Assembly (NCBI RefSeq): GCF_000003815.2
Contig: NC_049991.1
Coordinates: forward strand, 11,167,001-11,231,000
Direction of reading: 5' to 3'
Length of the DNA stretch: 64,000 nt
Source of the DNA: Branchiostoma floridae
Lineage: Eukaryota > Chordata > Leptocardii > Amphioxiformes > Branchiostomatidae
Below are positions 53,510-64,000 of this stretch, piece by piece. Below the pieces are notes generated by a model. It made no database searches, had not been told where the DNA came from, and worked only from the letters and a program-made list of their open reading frames with translations. Position 1 is the stretch's first letter. Each line of letters begins with the position of its first letter. A program made the position numbers and the translations under genes.

Positions 53510-56500
53510 CACCCCCTGGAACGCGCGAGCGACCACTTCAACCAGATAAACCCGATATCGCTATATCAAAGGCTGGAATTCCGCCGACCGGACCCCCTCC
53601 CCCAGGGCCCTCGGAACGACTCCGACTTGGTGCTACCACAGGGACGGCTCAGGACCGTGTTTACCTCGGCCACAGTAGATTAGCCCGCGAGAAATGGGCG
53701 GAATTTAATGACAGGATTTTATGTCAGCGGGGCCGACAAGTGACGCCGATCCGGGCCTGGGGCAGGCAGGGGGCACTAGCCTAGCTTACGTCGGCAGGTG
53801 AATGGTGGGGGCGGGACGCTTCTGCTACACCACGCCTTAACACGCAGTCCTATTAGCACACCTCAGCAGTCACGTGGCAAGTCCCAGGCCTTCAGCTATC
53901 CCACCAAAACGGAATACGGCAGGAGAAACTGAACTCAATTACAACAGTTACGACTTGACGCCCATGTGCCCAGAACTGAGACGCCAAATGGAGAAAACAC
54001 TTAATACGTGCCTTCATGGAAGCCAAATAAAACTTTGGCTCCAATTTGCGTTAAAGGGACGTGTTTACGAGACAGAGAACTTTCCTACGGCCTTGGGTAC
54101 GTAAACATCCAGTATAAACAGCGCACAGTTCCACTTATAACGGCACGATATTTGACAGGTCCTTCTAAGTTTATCTCAAAACACATCAACTCCAATTAAT
54201 TCGGACCGTGTTAATCACTGCTGATTGAGGGCCAACAAATAAACGGTATGGACACAACACATCTTTTAGATAGGCACCAAATTCCTTCAAAATCAAATGC
54301 GCCAAGGAGTGCAACCTATGATGTTTCTTCCTTATCTAGTGAGACATGAAGCTCATATTATGGGCCTAAACAATAAAGACAATACGGATCCCCTAAGTAT
54401 TGGAATCCTCAACGGACAAGACAGTATAAATAGTCATTTGGGGAAAAGAGCCAATGTTTCCAAGTTACGCATGGAATCTTGATTGACACGAAAGACTGTT
54501 TGAAGGTCTTTAAATTGCAAACTCCGTGTTGCAATACCGTAAATGTGGCCCATTATTGACGCCCTGAGATACATGACGTGCAGGTTGGCAGGCCATGTTC
54601 CCCACCGCTGGAAGCTATCACGATGAATTTATGTTCCTAATAAAATGAATCTAAAGTTTCGTCATCATCATCATCTGTCGACCATGGGGACGTGGTGAAT
54701 CCTTCCACAACAAATGTCCACAGCGCCCGATCATTCATATCCCAGATCATCTGATCATCAATCCCCGTGTCATTGGAGGGGTTCTTTAATATTTTTTAAA
54801 TGTTTTTCGATATCTATGAATGATCGATGCCACAATGACGAATATGCGAGAAGTTCATCGCCCTCAGTGGGGAGTTGGAAATGAAGCATCACTGCGATTT
54901 ACGAATGTGGTTTTAACCCACTGGGAATGCGTTCAACTTGGCGTTTTGGAATGTACTTTTGTATAGACGTGCCAATCGAGGGCATTCCCTCCTGACCCCG
55001 CATGTCCCAGTTCTCCTACACTCCATCAATGATAACCCCCGACCGTGTAAGAGTTGGGAACCTGTGCGACCTCATCACACCTGTGGTATGACGACCTGCA
55101 GGAACCTACTCTGAGCTTGAGCTCGGTTACCCGTTATGCCGTTATGGGTTTCTCGTGTAAGGGGAGAGCGCACTTGAAGCTAGAACTAGAGTCAAGTCTG
55201 GTGAGCGACTTAACGTGCTGACAGGTCTCCCTGTGACCTCGTTATAAACGTCTTTGTCTTGGCGAGGGCAAATACTTCATTAGCGCTCGGCACCTTCCGG
55301 CGTGGCGTCAGCGCCGGCCAGATATGTTATCCGCTGGTGAATTGGAGCGGCTCCAGCACTCTTGCCAAGAGCAACATGTGCAAACGTGGCGAGGGGACCC
55401 TTCAAAAAGAATCTCTGTCGGCCCAGCAAAATTCTTGAGGAGACAAGGCGGTTAGGCGCCACCGTTCGGACGCCCGGAAAGTGCCTTGGGTCAGATGAGA
55501 ACGCCACGCTGCTGCATGCAATGTCTGTCAGAATCGTCAGGTCCTGATGTAGGCTCTAATGACTGGCGTCGACGCTCCAGGACAGACTAGAGAACCACTG
55601 GTCTTCGGGCCAGACCTTGTGTACACTGGAAGATGATGGATGGACGTGGATGCAAATGGCTGGGTGACGGCATTGCCATATTTTTAGCTTGGTCGCCCAA
55701 ACACGTAACATATGATATAATCAGGTCACGATTGTCCTTCTGCATATAGGTGACCTGTCAATCAAAAACATAGTGACACCAAGTCGTCGGGTCAAACGTG
55801 TCACCACAGGAAGCACACACGTGTTTATTCTTGTGATACAGGTTGTTATAGCCGCATGATTATATCACAAAGTCAAACTGATGTTTCAATTTAGTCACAA
55901 ATGAATACGTAATGATTAAAGTATTTGAAAAAAAAATTTTGAGAAAAAAACATGAGAAAAAAACAATCAGCAATTTTTCCAGGAATAATGTTTTATCGTA
56001 CGTGTCACACATCAATGTACGTGTAGAAATAGAAGAAATGGCACTGTGATTTGCCCGTGAGAATGTATTGGAGTAGAGATAAGAACGCGTCAAAGACATC
56101 TCTTCATCGTCCAAGGTCTATCGTCCATCTATTGTGCCCATGTCTCACTCTCAGTTTCTAGCGTGGTTAGCGACTCAGCGTGCACGTGTAGTCCATGTAT
56201 CCACCAGTACCCCTGGTGATGGAATGTCCAAATGATCATTCCCGGGTCACTCTCGGTACTCCTTATCGCACATGGGCGCATCTTGAGGGACATGTCGGCA
56301 TTTTAAGTGGATTCAAGTGAGCAAAGGTGCCTGGGTAGATTTCCATGAGTCTTACAGAAACACGACACAAACACGTCTGGGGCAGGCGGAGAGACACCCT
56401 CTCGTGTGGAATATCACTTCCTGGTATGTAGCCATAATGTGGGGCTGGCACGTGACACACGGACACGTGTAGGATCGTGTAGAAACCGTTCTTACGTAGA

Positions 56501-57578
56501 CTCTACCAGACTCCGGCCTGGCCGAATAGTAATATGGGACTTTGGCCAAGTTTGGAATAAAAGTCTAGAAGGAGTTAATTGGCCTAGGAGTGAACTGACC
56601 GGCTGGTGGATAACTGGATAGACTGCAAAAGACTGAAATTCTATTTGGCCAAATTCTTCCCTTTTTCATCCAGTAGTACTCTCCCAACTGCCGTTAGAAT
56701 TTGCTTTACGTGCATCCTCTGAAATTGGAAAAAGTACACGTCAAAAATAGCTGATATTTGGGTTTGCTGTAGTGCAACGTTGTCGTTGACGTGCCCTTGC
56801 TACTGTGTAAAATACTAAGGTGTCATCATGGTACTGAAAGATCTTAAGAGTTATCCACCATGTGAACATATGTCTCTTCACTTTGCTTCTTTACCATCAT
56901 GACTGCCACTTCCCAACTTATTGTGTCCCAACTCGTCTCCCCCTAACAGCGACAGGTTGTTTCTATCCTCTGTTCGGAGTACTACGCCTGGACTACTTTG
57001 GCTTATAAATCTCGCGCAATTCTGTCAGGTTGAAGGCTATAAATAGAACCTGCACTGATGGACGAGAAGGATCCGTCTATTGTTGCTCCTTAGGTTGACT
57101 CTATATGTAGGTCAAGACTTACAGGTTATTGACCTCGACTTGACCTACAGTGAACCCGTCAATCTACGTTATTATGATTGTGTCTTATGAAACAAACAGC
57201 AGAATTTCAAACCTTAACCAAACTTATATCGTAGACACCAAACGTTTTGTAACAGAAAGAATTACCCGCTAAACCCTTAAGAACCCTTCAATCTACAACT
57301 TCATATGCCATGTTGGACTACTTGCTGTGAATTGCTCGTTGTTGTTATTGTTATCTTATTCGTCTTTGTCAGTTGTAACCTTTTTATCTTGAGAGATGAT
57401 GTTGATTTTAGCTGGTTGTTAAAGTGCATCACCTAATCAATAATTGGGGGGGGGGGTTATATGATCATTTTCTTGCTACCGAGAGACGCCTAAATTATGA
57501 TTACCATGCATATTTTTTCAATATCAAACACTGACAGAATAGTGTACAATTTCACTCACTCTCCTATTTTGAAAGGTA
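53510..57578. other. Intergenic DNA
   Basis: No gene is supported. A minus-strand frame at 55280-55507 (containing RILLGRQRFFLKGPLATFA) is compositionally protein-like but has no recognised domain or clear splice partners. A poly-G run lies near 57447-57457. Confidence 0.35.
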
Positions 57579-57583
57579 GTAGT

Positions 57584-59280
57584 CTTAGAGGCACATATGG
57601 ATGTAAGACTGTGAGAAAACAGGAAGATGACCACTGGTGGTCCTATGACAGGGCCACCCCACATATGGTACTGATAAGAGTTCAATAAAGGGACAAGACC
57701 CCAGGTCTGTCCATCGCAGTTCTGACCAGGCAACCACAGAGTGAACGTCTCATCTTATTCTACTCTAACACTGGTGGCAGCTTCTGGGTTGCCGCTTTCG
57801 AGCGGCCGGACCCGGCCGTCCTAACGCCATCCGCGGCCCGCTACCATGCCGCCCGACTCGCCCGGGGACCGAGACCACCAGCCGCCCGAGCGAACGCCGC
57901 CCGTGCTATGATGCCCGACCCGCCACTGTGCCACGTCGCCGACCGACCTCGCCCCGACGTGCCACCACGCCGTCCGTTTAGCCAGCCTGCCTGCTACCGC
58001 CGTGGACGTAGACTACAGACCCAGCCGTCCGATGTGTTTCCATGCCGTTCTCTTACCCAGCCTGCCGCCAGACCTCATCTTCCATCGTGCCGCCTCCGCT
58101 CGTCGTCGCTGCAGACCGAAAAGACGCCATCCCGAAGCCGTCCGCAGCCGGCCACGTGTCAGCGCTGTCCTGCAGACCACGCCGCCGTCTGCCCGACCCG
58201 GCCCCGTAGCTTCACACCAAGGACCCGTCGCTGCCCGTCTCGACCAAAGCTGCCCCGTGACACAACGTTAACCTCGAACTTCCAAGTAAAAACGCCGGCG
58301 TGAACTGAACTCAGCGGTGACTCGAACGATCGATCTGTTTAAAAGTACTTCTACTTGACCCTGTAATACCACTGAACTGCAAAGACCATCGAACTCTTGT
58401 GGTTTAATTCTAGCAAGGTACGGTCGCACAAATGTATTGTATATGTTCTAAGTTAGCTAGTAGCGTTCTCTATGCCTTGACCGTACGCCTACGGGTAACG
58501 TCTTGCGCCTCCTGAACTTATGTTGTGCTGTATTTTGTGTGTTGACTGTGTGATGCTTGCCTATGGAGAGCCGATGCCTGCGGGACGTCTCTCCTCGGAA
58601 GATCCATCTGTTGTACGATGCTTGCCTTAGTAAATAGTTAAGCCTACGGGACGACTATTCTCATGTCTGTATGCCCGGCCACGTGCGCACTGTAGCTGTG
58701 TGACTGCCCGGAAGACTGAGTACTGCTAGGGAGTACATGTGTATTTTTGTTTCTTGGCCGCTGTGCCAGTATGAAGCCAATTGTTTTTGCTTGTTTGTTG
58801 TTTCTATGTTTGTGCGATTGAAGTACTGGCGCCTGTAACAGCCAAGGCCCATTATGAGTCCATTATCACAGCAGCAGTCCGTCTGTGAAACATCATTGCC
58901 AGGAAGAAGCTAATTACTTGTCACACCCGTACCAGATTATGATCTATATGCTACCTCATCTGTTTACATTTGACCTCTATATTTTAAACTTGTAATAATT
59001 GTATTGTAACGTAACGTTTTACGCATGACTTTAAAGGTGTCGAGGGCGACACCTGTTGTAAGGGGGGAAGAATCTTAGAGGCACATATGGATGTAAGACT
59101 GTGAGAAAACAGGAAGATGACCACTGGTGGTCCTATGACAGGGCCACCCCACATATGGTACTGATAAGAGTTCAATAAAGGGACAAGACCCCAGGTCTGT
59201 CCATCGCAGTTCTGACCAGGCAACCACAGAGTGAACGTCTCATCTTATTCTACTCTAACTCATCTTATTCTACTCTAACA
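57584..59280. mobile_element. Compact LTR retroelement, non-autonomous, recent
   Basis: Two direct repeats, 57584-57770 and 59074-59280, begin CTTAGAGGCACATATGG and end TCTAACA. They are flanked by the 5-bp duplication GTAGT (57579-57583 and 59281-59285). A primer-binding-like TGGTGGCAGC follows the first repeat and a purine tract (AAGGGGGGAAG) precedes the second. The repeats are essentially identical, so the insertion is young. The 1.3-kb interior is Pro/Arg-rich in one frame and lacks recognisable gag, protease or polymerase genes. It looks structurally whole as a non-autonomous (TRIM/LARD-like) element, though coding-deficient. The parent family is not identified. Confidence 0.8.
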
Positions 59281-59285
59281 GTAGT

Positions 59286-61867
59286 TTTCTTCATCCCTCG
59301 ACGTTGTTTTTAATATTCTTAACGGAGAAAGATGAAGCAAAACAAACTACATTTGGCGCATGTAATCTCCAAGCAGATCTTGCGGTGACATAAGATAGCA
59401 TTATAAGATGGCCATGAGGAGGAGTTCATTGAAGTTTATTGGCCACCGCATTATGGCACATGACCTTCAATCGGCCTTGGTCAGCTTCAAAAACAATATC
59501 CCTTTCTTCTCGGAGTCATTGACCCCCTTAGTAAGTTCTTCGCCTGTGCCATTACAAGCTTTAATACAAGCGTACTTCTATTTTGCACAGATATTGTGAG
59601 ACAGGGGTAGACCGACCCTGGTTCTCCCTAAAATCAACATGTCGAGGAATGAGAGAATGCCTCCGGAGCTTCTGTTTCATGAGGTTGTTGAAGAACTGCA
59701 TAACAATGTTCTTAAAGGCAACCTAGGCAGAATCAGGTAGCTAAAAGTTGAAATATTCTTCATAAGGCAGTCTGCATTATATTGAGATCTACTGCACTTG
59801 ATTACCACAATATCGTTATTATTTCATTTACATTTTTTTTCAAGAGCCATTCGAGTGACCTCGCGTGACCCCCGCACTGATCGGCTTATCTTAGAAACTC
59901 TCCCCGAAGATGCTCTAAATACCAGTAGTAGGCGGTACCATATTGAAAATAGATGACATAGTAGTTAAATAAAGCCATTCCCCTCCTCCGAAATAGCACG
60001 GTTCAATTCAAATAGACGTCGTTTGAAGATTTGAAACGGAAGCTACATGTGTATGATGTGTTGTCACAAGCCAGGACTGCACGAGTCTAAACATACCTAC
60101 AAGTGATGACAGGGGACTAGACTGTCTGGATATCATCGACTTTCCCTGCAGCAGTTTCCCTCCACTCTTATGGCGGTTATTAGTAAGATCCGTGTCACGT
60201 CTTCTAAGTTAACAAAACGTATCATTCACATACTGTAAATGCATTTAAGTTTGCGGCAATTTAATTCTTGGTAGCGGGAAAAAGGACTTTTCGCGGTGGT
60301 TTTAAGTTCGCGGTAGCACCATGAACTGTAGTCTCTTACTGCCATGGAAAAAAGTTTACGGTGAAGCGGCCAGCGGCCACCGCAAAAACGTGAACATTAA
60401 ACCACCGCGAAAGTTTCTGCATTTACAGTACTAGTACATAGCTACGTGTATTACCTGTTCTTAGATACTCATGGTTATGAATGATTTCTGTGGCTCACTG
60501 TAATTCTTCTGCATACAGAGTCGGTACATTAGAGGCACATGTACATGTAGTAAGTAGACAATCACGATATCATTTTTGTATCTTGCCTCATCGTAGTTCA
60601 TCATTTCGTTGATTGGTTGTTGCGCAGTTGACTTGTCTGGGGACTCACGTTGTAAACCTGAAAATGAAAATAACAGAACGACCTTTGATTGCTAAACTGA
60701 AGTACTAAGAGCACCACATATACTGACTAAGGCAAAAGTCGCCTTCAATGGTGTATGGTCATATTTATTTACTACTACTGCCCTTTGAACCATCCAAGGT
60801 CTCCAAGCAGATGTTGAGTTGAACGATTGTAATCATTTCTGAGTGACGGCCGGGCTTTTCTGACAGTCCCTTACTCCATAAAAGACGTTGCATTTGTTCA
60901 ATGCCTTGTTTGAAATTTGAATGTGGTGGCACGTCATAACGTTAACGTGACAATTTACAGATGTACACTCGAACACTTCTAGGTTCATTTGTAAGATGAG
61001 AAAAAAAGTGTCGTTTATGATGATCTAACATCCCATTGTATTGTTGCTGAAATATTGTCATTCTTCATTTCAAATGTTCGCATTATTGGTAATAAGTCAA
61101 ATAAGCCTAAAAAATCAAACCCCTTTGCGAGCCTTACGTGATTTTCCATAAGTTTTTCCGAAAAGACCGACAATTGGCAATTTGACGGTCACGGTCATTT
61201 TAGCCACTTTTCCCGGAGGCGGTCAAGAGCGGTACTGCAGATTAGGCTCTGATAGGGTATCCGTTCCGACTTGTAAAGATATGCAAGACATTATAGGTCT
61301 AAAGCCTGTGAACACTTTCTCAAGCAGGTCTAGACGTCTCAACTTACATCTAGAATTGCCTTCAATTAGTTCAATACTTTAAAAATATGAGTTAGCATGG
61401 GAATTGTCGTTATAGGCGTGCGCTCGAGGATGTAACGCCTTGGCTGCCAGTCGAAGCGTCACCTATATTGTATGTCCATGTACACAATATTTCTTTTATC
61501 TATGTTGACACCATCCATTTTCCCGTAACAGCTGTTCATCTTCATGTGTGAACTAAGTGACTGCCAGAGAAGCCAGGTTGTCACTCAGAAAGCATTAGGA
61601 TCTTTCATCCCAATATATGCCTGGAGAGCAAGTAGGTTCTCTCGTTTCAGAAAATGGCGTAGAAAACTTACTTCTGCATTTTAATGGCATTTGTTGTTTA
61701 GGAGGTAACTTCGTAAGAATTTCGGTACTTTGTCTATAGCTAGTTTCATAAGATGGTGTAAAATACTGACATAATTCGTGTAACAAACTGGCTTAGCTTT
61801 CCATTTCTTTTAGTTTTGAATGACGAAAATTGATGCACGCGTGGATACCATCAATAAAATCAAGTCG
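59286..61867. other. Intergenic DNA
   Basis: No gene is recognised apart from the MITE at 60231-60430. Fragments of the TCTCCAAGCAG element occur near 59368 and 60806. Confidence 0.35.
60231..60430. mobile_element. MITE with TACTGTAAATGCA ends (second copy)
   Basis: A 200-bp element with perfect 13-bp ends TACTGTAAATGCA / TGCATTTACAGTA and the internal block TTTTCGCGGTGGTTTTAAGT. It is collinear with the copy at 27379-27593, including CTGTAGTCTCTTACTGCCAT. Confidence 0.75.
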
Positions 61868-61876
61868 GTGTGTCCT

Positions 61877-62105
61877 TAGCCTCCTTCACCGGCCTCTCTG
61901 GGAAGCTTGGCAATAGATACCGAAGTCCAGCAGGCGTACTGGGAAGCCAACTTCGCCTAGCCCGTACAAGCTTTCCGGTGTATATTCCTTTCCCGGCATA
62001 TATTCCTTTCCCGGCATAATATTCCCGGTTAAAAATCGCGAATCGAAACCCCCCCACAAAAAAAAAAATTGCCAAGCTTCCCAGAGAGGCCGGTGAAGAA
62101 GGCTA
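61877..62105. mobile_element. Mutator-like foldback element, exact 9-bp target duplication
   Basis: A 229-bp element starts TAGCCTCCTTCACCGGCC and ends GGCCGGTGAAGAAGGCTA, with about 38-bp inverted repeats. Exact 9-bp duplications GTGTGTCCT flank it (61868-61876 and 62106-62114). The interior has three tandem units around ATATTCCTTTCCCGGCAT. It shares the TAGCCTCC start, duplication length and internal tandem repeats with 9671-9940. Confidence 0.85.
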
Positions 62106-62175
62106 GTGTGTCCTCATGTACGTCTGCTGATGTCGTCTTAAATTCACTTCCATCCCTCATTCCAGCCAGCCCCTA

Positions 62176-62275
62176 NNNNNNNNNNNNNNNNNNNNNNNNN
62201 NNNNNNNNNNNNNNNNNNNNNNNNNNNNNNNNNNNNNNNNNNNNNNNNNNNNNNNNNNNNNNNNNNNNNNNNNNN
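62176..62275. other. Assembly gap, 100 N
   Basis: Exactly 100 undetermined bases, the usual size for a gap of unknown length. Any frame crossing it is meaningless. Confidence 1.
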
Positions 62276-62529
62276 TACAAAATGGGCGCATTTCACCTTC
62301 CAAATCGAAGAAAACTACTCCCCGCAGCTTTCTAGTCTCCTGGCTTGTCTGCCTGGCGCCGAGACTCGCAGACGGTCATGACAACACGGAGGGTTTGAAC
62401 TTGAAGGAATTATAGAAGAACGTTTGTCTTTGTTTGAAGAATTGTGTCGTAGGATTTGCCAGTCTGAAGGTTACGTTGATTGCCAGTTTTCTAACAAGGG
62501 TATTACGGTATAAGTGACATAGGATATTA

Positions 62530-62633
62530 GTCTGGTATCCTGCCGTGGCGTATTATAGGCCCGAGTCTCTTGTGTCCTCTCCGCAAATACGAGCAAAAGA
62601 GACTCGGGAGCTATAATACGGCTGGATACCAGG
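62530..62633. mobile_element. GGTATCC palindromic MITE
   Basis: Left arm CTGGTATCCTGCCG, then ATTATAGGCCCGAGTCTCTT; right arm AAGAGACTCGGGAGCTATAA, then ACGGCTGGATACCAG. It belongs to the sequence family of 14396-14486. Flanks GGATATTAG and GGATATTGG (8 of 9 match) suggest a 9-bp duplication. Confidence 0.65.
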
Positions 62634-62993
62634 ATATTGGAGTTTCCTTTCCACAACCAGTACACTTTCCTGCAGACAAAACCGTGTCATTTTCCCCTGT
62701 TGGAGTTCGATGACGCAGGTAAATCTCTGCGTAGGACAGAAAACCTGTCTCTCATCTGCTTACGTTTCGATGTCTCTCAGACACCTTCCTCAGATCTGGA
62801 GTTCTGCTTCTCGCCGCTATATGTAGCCGATGAGGATGGCCCTTTTTTGGGACAAGAACACAATACACGAAGTGTCGAGAAGCAGAACTCCAGTAACAAG
62901 CTTAGAGGAAGATGTCTGAGAGACATTGAAACGTAAGCTGGTAAGAGACAGTACTGGTTGTGTAAAAGAAAACTCCAATATCCTGTGTTCTAC
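62633..62993. repeat. Large palindrome next to the GGTATCC MITE
   Basis: Outer arms GGATATTGGAGTTTCCTTTC and its inverse near 62962-62993, plus inner arms containing GATGTCTCTCAGACA and GGAGTTCTGCTTCTCG with their inverses. The total is about 360 bp with imperfect arms. It starts within the right flank of the preceding MITE. It is probably another foldback element; no clear target duplication. Confidence 0.65.
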
Positions 62994-64000
62994 TAACCTA
63001 ATGAAATTATTTTAGAGCCTATAGGCAACACAATGATGGAAAGATGATCCTTGCCTTTTTCTTAACCTCAATGTAACGTGGCCCGCAGGCCGATTTGAGA
63101 TTTTATAATTGACAGGATTGGAGTGAATAGAATGTTGGTTCTAAGATAGTTGAACTAAAAATCAAGAAGACTAAATCCAAAGAATACAACAACAACCATT
63201 CGTAACTTTTTATTTTCCGACATTTCCATGATTTTTACAAGGATTCGGATCACTCTTTATGTACAAAACATTCTTGGCGTGCAGTTCATCAGCTCTCCGC
63301 TAGGACGCAACCCTGACCCAACGTTGGTAGGAAGGATGACTGAACCAGGCACACATGTGCCCTTCACATCTGGGATCTCTTTTCTCCGTCACTTGTTTTT
63401 CTACATCAAGTTCAAGGACTTGCACTATCCAAAACATATCCTGGGGCTTCAGTATTCACAATATAAACAGGGAAACTCCCGTGCTCCTGGCTTACAGCCG
63501 TGATGGATGTGCAACAAGAATTTGGCTAATCAACTAAAACACATACCCCCTGTGACGGTAATATACATTGCTGATGTACACAGCACTGGATGTCACAATA
63601 AATACACATTAGTGCAAGGTTATCCATGGCCGGCAGTGTTGGTTAGCTTTTCAATGGCCCTACACGTGAGTCTTGCAAGTTGTCAATGCCACTGTGGCTG
63701 CTGAAATGTGTTACATGAAGGAGGTCCTCACTACAACCTTTTAAGTATTATCTTTGAAGAACAAATCTCCTGCGTTTGGACGCTGAGGGCTTTATGTCTT
63801 GGTATGCAATCAAACAACAGATCTGAACAATCTTTGATTTGATACATGTCTACAGCAAGCTGGTACCCATATGGTCAAACATAACATACAGGTCTGTTAA
63901 CAATGCAATATACAAAGCCATAACTGAGTCGTTTGCACCTGAGTTCGTAGGTAATCTTTTTCACAAAGGAATGTATGGTAAAAGCAAAGTTCTGAGACCA
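62994..64000. other. Intergenic DNA at the window end
   Basis: No gene, RNA or clear repeat is recognised in the last kilobase. Confidence 0.35.

Noticed and set aside
57908-58303. 131-residue Pro/Arg-rich frame as a host gene
   Set aside because: It lies inside the LTR element and its composition reflects GC-rich sequence; no domain is recognised.
62069-62335. Open frame across the N gap
   Set aside because: One third of it is undetermined sequence and it begins inside a foldback element.

Overview
The window is eukaryotic, animal-type DNA: intron-rich genes with GT-AG splice sites, replication-dependent histone genes that end in the metazoan 3' stem-loop, and many short palindromic DNA transposons. 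Gene content and texture fit a cephalochordate such as amphioxus (Branchiostoma). That is an inference from gene families and repeat style, not a proven identity. One 100-base run of N (62176-62275) marks an assembly gap.

Layout. The 3' end of a p38-pathway MAP kinase kinase (MKK3/6 type) lies at 1-2102 (+). After about 5 kb with an 877-bp Harbinger-like MITE comes a single-exon coiled-coil gene of unknown function (7012-8517, +). Selenocysteine lyase (SCLY) follows on the minus strand in eleven exons (10440-15149); its first coding exon was not found. A 1.4-kb inverted repeat (15710-17097) separates it from RPS2 (17443-19683, +), whose introns hold two near-identical H/ACA-type snoRNA candidates and one C/D-type candidate. 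A partial histone cluster follows: divergent H2B/H2A with a shared promoter, a frameshifted H4 whose 3' region carries an exact 160-bp tandem duplication, and H1. No H3 is present. DHX40, a DEAH-box RNA helicase, fills 24997-40661 (+) in 18 recognised exons, plus probably one tiny exon.

From 40.7 kb to the end the sequence is gene-poor. The main find is a two-exon gene on the minus strand (49027-53336). It joins a signal-peptide exon with a TATA box to an exon encoding a basic/acidic propeptide and a six-cysteine C-terminal domain after a dibasic site. It looks like a secreted, processed protein of 198 residues that I cannot assign to a named family. A compact, apparently recent LTR element lies at 57584-59280.

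Mobile DNA is a strong theme. At least four elements have TAGCC...GGCTA ends and 9-bp target duplications (Mutator-like). Others have TAA/TTA duplications (Harbinger-like), TTAA duplications (piggyBac-like), pogo-like ends or hAT-like ends. The genes do not form one pathway. RPS2, its snoRNA candidates and the histones are housekeeping growth genes; DHX40, SCLY and MKK3/6 are unrelated neighbours.
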